Below, piece after piece: positions 30,370 to 42,839 of a stretch of 64,000 nucleotides of DNA. Numbering within the stretch: position 1 is the stretch's first letter; each line of letters opens with the position of its first letter. The stretch is from Eretmocerus hayati (Eukaryota; Arthropoda; Insecta; Hymenoptera; Aphelinidae), in assembly GCA_029851415.1 (NCBI GenBank), contig CM056742.1, positions 76,932,748 to 76,996,747 on the forward strand. The letters run 5' to 3'. Below the pieces are notes generated by a model. The model saw only the letters and a list, made by a program, of their open reading frames with translations. It ran no database searches and was not told the DNA's origin. A program made the translations under genes and the position numbers.

Positions 30370-31081
30370 TGTTATGTACCAGCCGGTTGGAATTGAATAG
30401 GAGCGCCACCAGTGGCGAGCTAGCGTGGCGCTGAACTTTGAATTTCGGCTGGTAGAATTTGAACGAGTTGAGTGGGACTCTTAGCGGAAAAAGACGTGAA
30501 AACGTCTGGAGTGTGGAAGTGAAAGAACAAATACTGTACTTTCTGGTATATGGATATATAGATATATTCTGTTCAATATACAATTTAGATTCGGTCAAAG
30601 TTAACAAGATGTAGACAGAGTCTCGATCAGAGATCGAATAAATGTCCCGTGATCGGCCACCTTCTTATATATAATTTAGAGTAGTGGGGATTGCATTATC
30701 CCACAGTCGCCTTGTATTTCAGGTGTCGGACTCAAAATCTGGCCTGTCAATCAAATGTAGGAGCAAAATAGTTGTCCTGGTTCCAGGAGTCGGCCTGTCA
30801 ATCGAAGTAGATGCTAAAGAATTGTCTTGTTTGTCGGATGTCAATCAAACGTCAAGAAAATAGGTCAGAGTCGAGTCAAGAAGTCGACCTGTTAATCAAA
30901 CGTAGAAGCAAAAGATTTGTCCTGGTTCCAAAAGTTGGCCTGTCAATCAACGTAGAGGCGAGAGAATTGTCTTGTTTTCCAGATATGAATCAAAAGTCAA
31001 GTCCAAGAGTCGGCCTGTCAATCAAAGTCCAAAGTAGGTCGGAGCAGGCGTCGATTGAGAGAGTCTCCACTCCGTATAACA
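30370..31081 (-). repeat. 5' LTR of the Gypsy element
   Basis: This LTR is 712 bp. On the minus strand it starts TGTTATACGG (31081) and ends TACATAACA (30370), giving inverted TGTTAT/ATAACA ends. The U3 part (about 30720-31060) contains diverged tandem units with GGCCTGTCAATCAA. A TATATAA box lies near 30668-30678. The partner LTR was not found. Confidence 0.7.
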
Positions 31082-31392
31082 TGCCAAAATTCTGCTGTAG
31101 TCAGTCCCTGCGTTGGTGTATAGTCGACGATAAGTGGTTCGAATACATAGGCGCCAATAAGTGGTTGCATGTCAGTTACACGTCAAAATTCGTATCGGCG
31201 TTCTGTTAGATGAGAGAGACTTGCGAGGCTGAAGAAAAAGAAAGAAGAGGAAAAAATACTGTTCGAAATATGGAAAGCGTATCCAGTTTCTTCCTCAGCG
31301 GTCCCGCCCTACACGTGGACTCAGCTCCCGTATTTCCGTGGTATAGATTCTCACGCGCGCAGCTATACTCATACGTGTTCCGACGCATGCAC
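31082..31392. other. Short unassigned spacer
   Basis: No gene, RNA or repeat that I can support. It is mixed composition between the Gypsy LTR and a palindromic element. Confidence 0.4.
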
Positions 31393-32640
31393 ATATATAT
31401 GTTACGGGCAATGTCCGATTTGTGGGCATTGTCGACAATGCCCGGATATATTGGGCAATGTCCGCGTTCATTGAGTATTTCGGACGTTGCCCGGGCATTA
31501 TCGACAATGCTCAAGGCTTTGCGGGCACGGTCAATCATTACTGAGTGCCGTGATATTTTGATGGCATCAAATAATGTTCGGCTAGCGCGAGACTGGGCGG
31601 ACTTTTTACAATTTCGTGTCGGTATCACCCATATGCATACAATCATAAGGTTCATCCGTTTATGTCACTGATAAGCGGTTCGAATCTCGAACGGGACCAA
31701 TGTGATTTTTTATTAGTGCTTTTCAGTGGCTTTGGTGGTTGGAAACCCATCGACGACTGTGGGTCCTGCCAAGTAACTTCAAAAACAGGTTGAAAATGCG
31801 GAAATTAAAAAGAAATGAATTAGCGAATAACCCTATTCAGAATGCTGCAATGCTTGCACGACTCAATCTAAAGCGTCATAAGTAAGCTGTAGACAATCTT
31901 TCCGAGGAAATCCGAACAATTGTTGAAAAATTAAGCTAGCTGATTAACTGGAAATTTCAACATTTTGATTAAAAATTCAACCTGGTCTTTCATACAGCTG
32001 GTTGAATTTTCAACCACATGGTTAAAATTTTCATCGGACCGGCGGATCGCATTGATCATTCAACCATCTTGGTTGAAGTTTTTCGAAAAGAATTTTCACA
32101 GTGTACACGCTTGCAGAACTTGCGCGGGCCAGCGTCCAAGTGTAGTCGCGCGTCGGTACCTAATCGCGATAGCCCACACAATTCATTCTACTGTGATAGG
32201 ATCTGATGTACATACTTGAAATGTGTATCTTTACTGTATCTATGAGTGATGATGATTTCATCGTATGATGTATTCTCTTATTATTTCGAAGCATAGATCA
32301 AAAATGTATTCCACATTTCCCAAACTTCCTCTGTATTTATAAGCTTCAAAGACATGCTCTTACGTATGTCAAGCAATTGATTTCCATTCACATCCAATCA
32401 TGAAAAATCATTGCAGCAATCGGGATTAATTCAATCTTTCAGCATTCGTGGTCCGCAAGATAAATATTTAGTTAGACTCGAGAGCTAATTTCCGGTTTCT
32501 GAGCTCAATCTGAGCCATTTTATGGTGTCCGAAACCCCCTGGGCATTGTCGACAATGCCCAGCTATTTGGACATTGTTAACATTCCCCGGGCAATGTCGA
32601 CAATGCCCAAAATCGGACATTGCCCGTAACACATACATAT
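31393..32640. mobile_element. Inverted-repeat element with 20-bp palindromes
   Basis: The left end (ATATATGTTACGGGCAATGTCCGAT) is inverted at the right end (near 32605-32640). Both arms carry the perfect palindrome GGGCATTGTCGACAATGCCC (31424-31443 and 32541-32560) and near-copies. The interior includes TTCAACC/GGTTGAA palindromes at about 31960-32090. No coding capacity. The right end abuts the next foldback element directly. Confidence 0.6.
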
Positions 32641-35600
32641 TAGGGTGTCCGTTATTTCCCAAGTTGGGCGCGAGGCTTAGGTCGCCCCCTAGATCGTCTT
32701 GTCATCACCAAAAAATGGTATCCCAACCACGACTGGTGTAAAAATCGACCTTTCAACCGTGCTTCTAGAGTCAGGGGCTTTTTCACATGGATAGTCCAGC
32801 GTAGCTTTCTTGAGGTGCTTGAACACTCGTAACTATTGGCTACCAACGCCTCAATACGAGTCTAAACATCATCATAGGTACTGTTTTCGACGTAAAATTT
32901 TGTGCTAGATTCGAATCCAATGTCAGTTTCACCCTAAAAGACTGACAAGACTAGTGATTTGACGCTTTTCGAGGAGGAAATGGACTTTTCTACACAAAAA
33001 TGTCCTTATTTTTGTTGTTTCGGTCCTCCTGAGAGCTACGGGTGTCTTGAAAAGATCATATCCCATGCAAGATTGTATGCGAGACTTGGATTGATTGTTG
33101 GTTTTTACCTAGGAGAGTCGCCAGACTCGCTGATTAATGTTTTTCGAGTAAGAAGAAGTGGTTTCACGCAAAAAGCTTCCATTTTCGCTGTTTCCAACCT
33201 CCTCAATGCTACGGATACCTTGATACAATCATCTCCTACGTGAATCTGCACGCTCGATCGATATTCGTTGTTATTCCTCTCTTAGAAGAGTCACCAGTAT
33301 GGCTAACTGATGATTTTCGAGGAAGAAATGGGGTTTCCCGCGGGTTAAACTCCACCTCACTGGCATTTCTGACATCCTGAGAGATACCGACATCTCACAA
33401 AGATCGTCCCTCGCGGGGAATTTTATGTTGGATTCAAGTTCATTGTTAGTTTTCCCTTACAGGAAAAAATCACCGAGGATATTCACCTGGGCGAATAAAC
33501 CTAGGGTATTCACCTAGGTACTATCCTAGGTGACAGACTAGGCTATTATCCTAGGCTTTTACCCTAGGTTTTTCACCCGTCAATCTTCGGCATTCACCTA
33601 GGATAATTATCTCTGATGATTCGTCTTCCAAATTCTAATTGTAGGGTTATACCCTCGCGGTCGTCGGTATACCCTCTCGCACAATGTAATCTCTTCTCTC
33701 CACACACAGCAGACTTTGTGGGAATCGACTCGAGTGATTCACTTGATTCTCCTGCACATTTACATCCGACCACGAAACCATTCCGAAATTGTTATCGATC
33801 TCTTACGCAAAGTCACCTAAGGTGATCCAGTGGGTGATCCATTTAATGGTCTAGTTTATAGTCTAGCTCATTATCCACAAAACCGATCCGAGTTAGTGAG
33901 GCAAAACCAGTACCCCTCATTTACTTTCCCCGATCTGATGCGTCCTGATCATAGAGATATTACGAATAGAGGACCGAAGATATAGGCCTGCCCGTAAGTG
34001 GCGCGGAATCGCTGCGAGAGAGAGACAACCGATCGGAGCCCTTCCAAAATATAGTTATACGCTACGTTGTGCGGTGAGCGTCCTCGCGTCAACACAAGCG
34101 GTGGCGCGCGGCCGGTACAAAATTTTTGCAGATCGCTGCCACTACTACTACTTAGGAATTCCTATACACATTCTCAAATAGCAGTGCTCCCATGCGGTCA
34201 AAAGTTTGTGATGGGGAAAGTACTGGAGAAACTAGAAAAATCATGGAAATCAATACATTTCCACGGATTTTTCAATGACAAGCGAAATTCTCGACATGCG
34301 AGGGAATTTTCCAGTTTTCAATCATATGAAAAATCGAAGCGGGGAAGTTCTTCAAAAGGGTCTCGTTGATGTCATCCTCAAAATTCAGGTTGAATCAAGT
34401 GATGGGAGAGAAGTTATAGGAATTACATTGACAATTTCTTGCGAGGCGTGGTGAACTCAAACTCGGACTCGGCAGCCGCTCCAGATCCAAATACGGAAAA
34501 TACTGTAACTTTTTTTCCATTGCTTTATTCAACCTGAACTTTGAGGATAACACCAATGAGACCCTTATGAACAACTTCTCCGCTCCGACTTTCGATATAA
34601 TTGAAAACTGGAATATTCCCTCGCATGTTGAGAACTATACGCTTCTCATTGAAAAATCCTCAGTGCGTATCAATTTCCATAGTTCTTCTAATTTTCCCAG
34701 TATTTTCTTCCATCACAAAATTTCGACCGCATAGAAGCACTGATGCTGTTTAAGAATGTGTATGGAAATTCCCAAATCATTTCATCCAAGCATTCAGTAG
34801 TGGCAGCGATTCGCAAAGATTTTGCACCGGCTGCGCGCCACCACTTGTGTTGACGCGAGGACGCTCATCGCGCAACGTAGCGTATACCTATATTGTGGAG
34901 GGGCTCCGATCGGCTGTCTCTCTCTCCCTCAGCGATCCTGCGTCACTTACGGGCAGGCCTATACCTTCGGTCCTCTATTCGTGATATCTCTATGATCAGG
35001 ATGCATCAGATCCGGGAAAGTGAATGAGGCGTACTGGTGTGCTTGAATATCTATCACTGAAGGTTGCACGATGGATTGCAATTATCTAGGTCCTCAGCGA
35101 TTATATCTGTTATTGGTTTTTCATTAAAGAAAGTATTCCGATGCCGAAAATGAGTGAAAAACGGTTCGACGTAGAATTTTACTTCTAGGAAAATGAATTG
35201 ATCGGGTATTTTTCGTCATGGATAATGGGCAATTAATCGAATGAAGTTGGATATCTTCGACCTCGAGTGGTCGCCTCAAGCCACCCGTTGCTGTCAGTTG
35301 TCTGCGGACAGTGACAATTTTGTAGTATCAATACGGAAAGTTCCATTTTTGTAGGAAATAACATCGATAAGCTAATCTGGTGGCTTTTTTGAGGGTGAGA
35401 TGATAATAAATTTGAATCTAGGGTACAATTTATGTTGAGTATGAGAGTGCTGAGACGGCTCTAGCACTTGGGAGGTCGAGAACTGCGGTAACATGGGGAA
35501 TTCCAGGCGGGAAAAATTCATTTTCTCCTCGAAAATCATCAACTAGCTGCTCTGGTGATTTTTCTTGGGTAAAACTAACAATGAACTTCAAATAAACGTG

Positions 35601-36382
35601 AAATTCCACGCGAAGGACGATCCTTGTGAGATGTCGGTAGCTCTCAGGAGGTCAGAAATGCCAGTGAGGTGGGGTTTAACCCGCGGGAAACCCCATTTCC
35701 TCCTCGAAAATCATCAGTTAGCCATACTGGTGACTTCTCTAAGAGAGAAATAACAACGAATATCGATCGAGCGTGCAGATATACGTAGGAGATGATTGTA
35801 TCAAGGTATCCGTAGCATTGAGGAGGTTGAAAACAGCGAAAATGGAAGCTTTTTGCGTAAAACCACTTCTTCCTACTCGAAAAACATTATTCAGCGAGTC
35901 TGACGACTCTCCTAGGTAAAAACCAACAATCGATCCAAGTCTCGCATACAATCTCACATGGGATATAATCTTTTCAAGATACCCGTAGCTCTCAGGAGGA
36001 CCGAAACAACAAAAATAAGGGCATTTTTGTGTAGAAAAGTCCATTTCCTCCTCGAAAAGCATCAAATCACTAGTCTTGTCAGTCTTTTAGGGTGAAACTG
36101 ACATTGGATTCGAATCTAGCATAAAATTTTACGTCGAAAACAGTACCTTTGATGATGTTTAGACTCGTATCGAGGCGTTGGTGGCCAATAGTTACGAGTC
36201 TTCAAGCACCTCAGGAAAGTCACGCTTGACTATCCATGTGAAAAAGCCCCTGACTCTAGAGGCACGGTTGAAAGGTCGATTTTTGCACCGGTCGTGGTTG
36301 AATTACCAATTTTCGGTGATGACAAGGCGATTTAGGGGCGACCTAAGCCTCGCGTCCAACTTGGGAAATAACGGACACCTTA
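32641..36382. mobile_element. Foldback element, about 3.7 kb, with nested palindrome
   Basis: The ends are inverted: TAGGGTGTCCGTTATTTCCC on the left, and TAAGGTGTCCGTTATTTCCC read inward from the right. Arms of about 830-900 bp match closely (32641-33470 against 35470-36382). The ends resemble those of the hAT-like element at 25238-28114. A second inverted repeat, about 33895-35045, lies inside. The 8 bp on either side are not identical, so no clear target duplication. Confidence 0.75.
33895..35045. mobile_element. Inner palindromic element nested in the foldback
   Basis: The left part (GGACCGAAGATATAGGCCTG, then GTGGCGCG and GAGCGTCCTCGCGTCAACAC) recurs inverted at 34800-35000. The centre is near 34450-34500. 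It is non-coding. It may be a separate insertion into the outer element or its own core. Confidence 0.6.
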
Positions 36383-36531
36383 ATGAGCATGAAAGCTCAG
36401 GTCACTCGCTATCTCACATGACGTCCGAGCGTGACTCACACAAGACAGCTGGTGGTCTGATTTCTCATGCATAAGGACTCCAATCCCGAATGTGTGAAAA
36501 TGGAGAAGACAAATAGGTATAAAATATGTAG

Positions 36532-36876
36532 ATGACCATGAAACAGAGAATAAGTAAAACCACACATGCGAAGTACTTAGGAACTCATTTCGAGAGCTTA
36601 ATGCAATGTGAAAAACAGATTGATACATTCAGAAATATAATGCGAAAGCTAGTCTTCTTGTTCGATAAATTAAGGCACTTTATTGGTATCAGAGGTCTGA
36701 AACGAATTCATTATGGGCTAGTGCACTCGATATTGCAATATGGTATTATAGCTTGGAGAGGTGCCAAAAACGGTTTCTTAGACAAACTAGAAATAGTACA
36801 CAAGGCAATACTGGTAGTTACGTACGGCTTGAAAATTAGAACCTCTACGATGAGCTATATCAGATGTTTGGAATGA
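36532..36876 (+). pseudogene. LINE (non-LTR) reverse transcriptase C-terminal fragment
   Basis: A 114-aa open segment with THAKYLGTHFESL, QIDTFRNIMRKLVFLFDKLR, HYGLVHSILQYGIIAWRGA and FLDKLEIVHKAILVVTYG. This is the thumb/C-terminal region of jockey/CR1/R1-type non-LTR RT. There is no catalytic domain, endonuclease or poly(A) end, so it is a truncated relic. Related open pieces fade by about 37170. Confidence 0.75.
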
Positions 36877-38671
36877 TGGGTACGGAAAAAAATTTCTGCC
36901 AAAAATCTGTAGAACTTTGTCTCGAGGTAGATTTGCATAGGAGAACTTATAGGTATAATAGCAGAGGAAGGCAACTGAGTCTTTTCAGAGTACCAAAAAA
37001 GGAAAGAGATTACAAACGGATACTTTCGCAGAATTGGAATTAAATGCATAAATTGAATTGGATCTGGGTTCAGGAAACAACAAAATCCACAAGATATAGC
37101 GAATTAAACGAGAAAATGGCTTTTGAGAGCAAATATTGATGAAGTGAAGGAATTATTTGAAAAATAACCTCCTTGAAATGTTTTGAAATGAAAATGTACA
37201 AATTAGTACCTGTCACTTCAGAATTAGTGTTAGAGATAGTTATTAGTATATGGTATTAAGTATTCAGTGAGTAGATAGGGAAGCGGACAAGTGCTTAGCA
37301 CTTATGCATATGTACCCATTATTGAATGAATTGGAATTAGAATTGAAATAGAAAGCAAAAGATTCCCGAGGATAAGGGTATTTATTATGTTTCAAGACGA
37401 GTGTCTTCCTGGTTTCAGCATCTTTATCAACAATCTTGAAAAATTTGACGATGGAAGTGTCCTTGATGTATCGGATTCTCTTTTTGGAATTTTTGTAGCT
37501 GACAACTTCAGTGCCAAGATCGCTCAAGCCGCGAGAAGGTGACCTTCGGAAGCGCTTTCGCCTTAGTCAGAACGAGTTTCCACCGAGATCAACGTACACT
37601 TCCAGAGTCGGCCACAAGATACTATGGAGACCTCCCGGAAGTCGGCCTCCAGACATCACCTAGGCTTAGGGACATGTGGAAGCTCTACCCTTACCAACCA
37701 AGTGGTCATTTGTTTAAAGGAGTAGTACCGAGGCAGTCCTGCAGAGGCGCCACAATAAATGACACTGTCATATACTGTTAGTCTATTATTGCCGTGGAGA
37801 CTAGACTGTTGCGCCGCCTCCCGGGCTCTAGCGGGACCGCGCATGTGATACAAAATCTGGACTTCCTATGCAGCAAAGCGTAGGCGCCCTGTGATATTCA
37901 ACGATTAAAAAACACTCGTGCTATCGCGAACCGTGACAATTGTTAAAATTTAATCCTGAAGCTATTCTGAACCCATCGTGGGTGCAGGATATCGTCTTCA
38001 AAACTTAAATCAACAAAATCAAGGTGAATGTCGTGTTAGTTGGTGAAGCCGCGCAGGTTAGCAGAAGACGCGAGCCGCAGCTGAGCAGCCGGTAACGACC
38101 ACGTTCGCCAGCCCAAAATCAGTGAATTACAACTCGTCGATTCTCAGCTCACAGTGATTTGATCTTCTTCAGGTTGCAGACGAAGACTCTTAAATGCACG
38201 AGCTTCTCGGTGCTGTACGCAAAGTGTATAAGAATTGTCTATATGGATTCGAAAAAATTCACGAGAAACGCGTGATTCTGCCATTGCTCGCCGTGACTTT
38301 GTTCCGGAAAAAGTAAGCGACGAAGTTCCTCGAGACAGTGTTTATTGTGTGTAATATTGTTCGGCAATACGTGATCTCTGACCACGCAAAATTTGAGAGG
38401 TCTACATTTTATAATAATCGAGCTACAGACGTATTCATCGGTTTCCCTGTGTTAGCGCGTATGTTCGAGTCCAGATTTTTCCGTCTACGTGTTTCACGGC
38501 GCTCTCACCATGAGAAGGTCGATCGTTCCGCGTATCCCCTCCAACCTCAGTCTCCACGGCAATACGTCTCATTGCAAGACTACTTCTTCACATGCAAACA
38601 GGTATTGTATTATGCATGTGGAAGACATAAAATTATTTTTGGCACTCGACGCATGATATACTAATACATAA
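36877..38671. other. Unassigned region, partly CpG-rich
   Basis: After the LINE tail nothing is firmly identified. A minus-strand frame at 37264-37527 (87 aa, Asn/Ser-rich end) matches nothing I know. About 37520-38330 is richer in G+C and CpG than its neighbours and could be part of a host or transposon 5' region, but I see no ORF to support a gene. Confidence 0.35.
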
Positions 38672-39149
38672 AGGCGTGCTGTATCGTTGGATCCTAGAAA
38701 TCATAATCTATCTCACCTCACTTCACTTACGCTTTACTGTATAAACTGGTGGATCAGAAATTCTTGTTGTGTAGAACTGATTGAATATCTGATCTGGGCT
38801 CAGAAATTTTTCTTGCAGAGAACTGCTTGAGTTCCTATTTTGAGCTCAGAAATCCTTGTTGCAGAGAACTGCTTGAAATTCTGTTTTGGGCTCAGAAGAC
38901 ATACTCGAAGGCTCGAAGGCATACTAGAAAATACTGGTTATTCGATAACTGATGTAACGCGGATCTTGTTCGCATGTCTTATATATTTTCGAGTGAGTTT
39001 TTCATGCGACATCCAGAAACATTCGTGCTCATGCCCATATTTCATTTACACTAGCGAGTATATTTTTTATGTGGCATTTTTGTTGAACTATCAATTCCAC
39101 CCTTGAAACACATTTTGGTACTATGTGTGGGTACACATTTCTGTACTAT
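38672..39149. repeat. Dispersed repeat copy B (matches 1-520)
   Basis: It starts AGGCGTGCTGTAT and carries three 46-bp hairpin units near 38755, 38801 and 38847, followed by the same tail up to the CTATGTGTGGGTACACATTT phrase. Same orientation as copy A, diverged. Confidence 0.75.
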
Positions 39150-39779
39150 CCCTGCTGCAGAAGATCGATTGGGATAGATTGAAAACCAATCGAATCCTTT
39201 CGCAATGAATACATATCAATCGGTTCTATCATTCAACCGGCGAGAGCAGTATTGGATTCCAATGCAGATCGATCGAACATAGATCTAATCTAGCTGAATC
39301 CTGAACTGTAGGATTCAGATCACAACTGCCAATCGAATGATATACTGTTGATGAGGATTGATGTAAGCGAATGTAATCCAATACTGGTATTCAGCATAGG
39401 ATAGGATCCGGATGGACAGATGAAAGGTCATCGCAGGTTCAATATGGTTCAATAAACCAATACGGTATTGAAATAAATCTAATTGAATGATGGATCCTGT
39501 CTCCCACTACTCTATCGAAATCAATGCTTCAGGGATTGATTGCGGAACGATACTTGTCTATCCTAACCGATCCCGAATGACAAGATTGAATCTGACCGAT
39601 TATACATTATAGTTTGAACATTCCTCAATCACAACAATACTTCTCTGCAGTACTGGTGCACGAAAGCCTTGCTCATTACTATCGGTCTGTATCATGAATG
39701 AAGAGATTCGAGTGATTATGCCTGGATCGATTCCAATCATTCCCCGATCGTTCATAGCCAAATTGACCAATCCAGATGG
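39150..39779. other. AT-rich, GATC/AATCGAAT-rich lead-in to the satellite
   Basis: No gene. Short motifs (AATCGAAT, GATCGAT, CAATACTG) resemble words of the adjoining array, so this may be decayed satellite. Confidence 0.4.
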
Positions 39780-42410
39780 ATATTATAGGATCGGATCGGA
39801 ATCGTGGGTGCATGGTCACTCTATCCTACTCAATACTCACAATCAGTATTTGAATCAAATTCGATACTGCTGAGCAGGAGTGGTAAGGCCTAAGGATGAG
39901 TTTTACTATCGGTCTGGATCCTGCCAGGCAGCACTGAATCGACTGCGTCGATCGATCTCAAACATAACCAAATCACACTTTGCATGATTGACCAATCGGG
40001 ATGAACATTACTGAATCGAATTGGAGTCGTGGGTGCATGGTTTTCCGATCCATCTTAATACTCACAGTCAGTATTGAATCCCTCTAGATTTTAATGATTG
40101 GGATCGGATTCAGTACTGCTGAGCATGGTTGAAACGGCCTGAAAACGAGTATTGCTAACGGTCTGAGTCATACCAGGCAGCATTGAGTTGACTGCGTTGA
40201 TCGATTTCGATAATGACCCAATCACTCATTGCGTGATAAGCAATCGAGATGAAAACTACAGAATCGAATTGTAATCCTGGATGCATGGTAGTTTTATCCT
40301 TCTCACTGAGCACAATCAGTGTTCAACATCTCTAGATCTCATGAATTCAAATCGAATCCAATACTGCTGAGCAGGATTGGTACGGCCGAAGGATAAGTTC
40401 CACTATAGGTCTAGATCCTGCCAGGTAGCATTGAATCGACTGCGTCAATCGACCAATGATGACCCAATCACTCATTGCGTGATTGATCAGTCGAGATGAA
40501 TACTACAGAATCGAATTGAAATCCTGGGAGCATGGTTATTCTATCCCTCTGAATACTCACAATCATAATGAACTCCTGTAGATTTAATATATTTGAATCG
40601 AATCCACTACTGCTGAGCAGGATTGGTACGGCCTGGGGAGTTGTTTCGCTATCGGTCTAAATCCTGCCAGGCAGCATTGAATTAACTGCGTCAATCGATT
40701 TCAATGATGACCCAATCACTCATTGCGTGATTAACAAACCGAGATGAAAATACTACAGAATCGGATTGGAGTCCTGGGCGCATGGTCATTCCATCCCTCT
40801 CAATACTCACAACCAGTTTTGAACTTCTGTAGATTTCATATATCTGGATCGAATCCAATACTGCTGAGCAGGACTGAAATGGCCTGGAGATAAGTTCCGC
40901 TGTCGGTCTGAATCCTGCCAGGCAGCATTGAATCGACCGCGTCAATCGATTGCAATGATGAACTAGATACTCATTGCGTGATTGACAAAACAAGATTTGA
41001 ATGCCACAGGAAGGAATTAGAGTCCTGGGTACTTGATCATTCCGAACCTCTCAATACTCACTATCAGTATTGAAATCCTCTCGATTTCATATGTTTGAAT
41101 CAAATCCAATACTGCTGAGCAGGATTGGTATGCGCAGCCGGGGGGTAAGTTCCACTTTAGGTCTAGATCCGGCCAGGTAGCATTGAATCGACAGCGTCGA
41201 TCGACCAATGATGACCCAATCACTCATAGCGTGATTGATCAGTCGAGATGAATACTACAGAATCGAATTGAAATCCTGGGTGCATGGTTATTCTTTGCTT
41301 CTCCATACTCACTATCAGTATTGCACTCCTCCAGATTTCATATATTTGAATCGAATCCAATGGTGCTGAGCAGGATTGGTACGGCCTGAGGATAAGTTTT
41401 GCTATCGGTCTGAATCCTGCCAGGAAGCATTGAACCAACTGCGTCAATCGATTTCAATGATGACCCAATCACTCATTGCGTGATTGACAAACCTAGATGG
41501 ATACTACAGAATCGAATTAGAGTCCTGGGTGCATGGTCATTCTATCCCTCTCAATACTCACAACCATGATGGACTCCTGTAGATTTAATATATTTGAATC
41601 GAATCCACTACTAGTGAGCAGGATTGGTACGGCCTGGGGATTTGTTTCACTATCGGTGTGAATCCTGCCAGGCAGCATTGAATGAACTGCGTCAATCGAT
41701 CTCAATGATGACCCAATCACTCATTGCGTGATTAACAAACCAAGATGAAAATACTATAGAATCGAATCAGAGTCCTTGGTGCATGGTCATTCCATCCCTC
41801 TCAATACTCACAACCAGTTCTGAACTTCTGTCGATTTCATTGATTTGAATCGAATTCATCACTGCTGAGTTGGACTGAAACGACCTCAAGATGAGGGTTG
41901 CTATCGGTTTGAATCCTGCCAGGTGGCATTAGATCGAGCGCGTTAATCGATTTCAATGATGACCCAATCACTCATTGCGTGATTGACAAATCGAGATGAA
42001 TACCACAGGATCGAATTGGAATCCTGGGTGCGTGGTTATTGTATCGTTCTCAATACCCACAATCAGTATTGAACTCCCGTAGATCTCATGAATTCGAATC
42101 GAATCAAAAACCGCTGAGCAGGATTGAAACGGCCTGAAGATGGGTTTTGCTATCGGTCTGAATCATGCAAGGCAGCATCGAATCGACTGCGTCAATCGAT
42201 TCCAATGATGGCCCAATCATCGCATAATAATCGATCGAGATGAACACTACAGAGTTGAATTGAAATCCTGGGTGCATGGCCATCCTATCCCTCTGAATAC
42301 TCACAACCAGTACTGAACTCCTGTAGATTCCATATATTCGAATCGAATCCAATACTGCTGAGCAGATTTGGTACGGCCTGAGGATAAGTTTCGCTATCGG
42401 TCTGAATCAT
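39780..42410. repeat. Satellite array, about 249-bp unit, about 11 copies
   Basis: A landmark (AATACTGCTGAGCAGGATTGG and variants) recurs near 39865, 40114, 40362, 40608, 40859, 41110, 41360, 41609, 41860, 42110 and 42353. The mean spacing is about 249 bp. Another unit phrase is GATGACCCAATCACTCATTGCGTGATT. Copies are diverged by roughly a tenth or more. Short ORFs on the minus strand are by-products of the repeat. Confidence 0.9.
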
Positions 42411-42539
42411 CATTCAACATATCATATAAGGTCTGCAATGCTGAAAACCAGTATTGAGATCGATTGAAGCGTACTGATCCCGATATTCCCAATGCTGAAA
42501 TACAGTACTGGAATTGATTGGGGCAGGTAGGATTCTGTA

Positions 42540-42810
42540 GTGTATGCGATTGAGACATCTAGTAGGTGCAATGAACGCGTTGCACTTACTCGGCGGTAAC
42601 AAAGAATGTGCTGATGAATTTGTGAATATTGTAAGGCCTGAGTGGATCATTGATGACGGCCAAGCGGGCAGTTCTTACCGCGCGCCCGTCAAAGTAACAT
42701 GTACGATTCAGGGTGATAAAGTTGGTTAGAAGATTATGCACCTATAGATTTATTTCTATATCCTTACTGTGCCCTCACCCGTGTGTGTAACATAACATTT
42801 GGCGACGAGG
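42540..42810 (+). repeat. Probable LTR 3' end and primer binding site of a second Gypsy element
   Basis: GTAACATAACA ends at 42797 and is followed by TTTGGCGACGAGGAATGACG, a PBS-like TGGCGACGAGGA seen in many insect Gypsy elements. The gag ATG follows at 42840. The LTR start is not clear; it may be near 42536. Confidence 0.55.
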
Positions 42811-42839
42811 AATGACGCAGTGAGTGACAACAGTTAATT

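Larger units (their letters stand above)
21027..31081 (-). mobile_element. Decayed Ty3/Gypsy LTR retrotransposon with nested insertions
   Basis: Minus-strand order: LTR (31081-30370), tRNA-Leu type PBS, an upstream ORF, gag with zinc knuckles, protease, RT, RNase H, a possible macro-like module, and integrase. Every pol part has stops, frame changes or lost catalytic residues. A hAT-like element (25238-28114) and a Penelope 3' fragment (about 24480-24665) interrupt it. The 3' LTR was not found. Confidence 0.85.

Noticed and set aside
32633..36390. 8-bp target duplication around the outer foldback
   Set aside because: The flanking octamers (ATACATAT and ATGAGCAT) differ at half of their positions.
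37264..37527. 87-aa minus-strand ORF as a host exon
   Set aside because: No recognised domain, no clear splice partners, Asn/Ser repeat end; left as unassigned.
40691..42352. Series of minus-strand ORFs with CLAGF/SERDRM-like repeats as a protein family
   Set aside because: They recur every 249 bp and are translations of the satellite.
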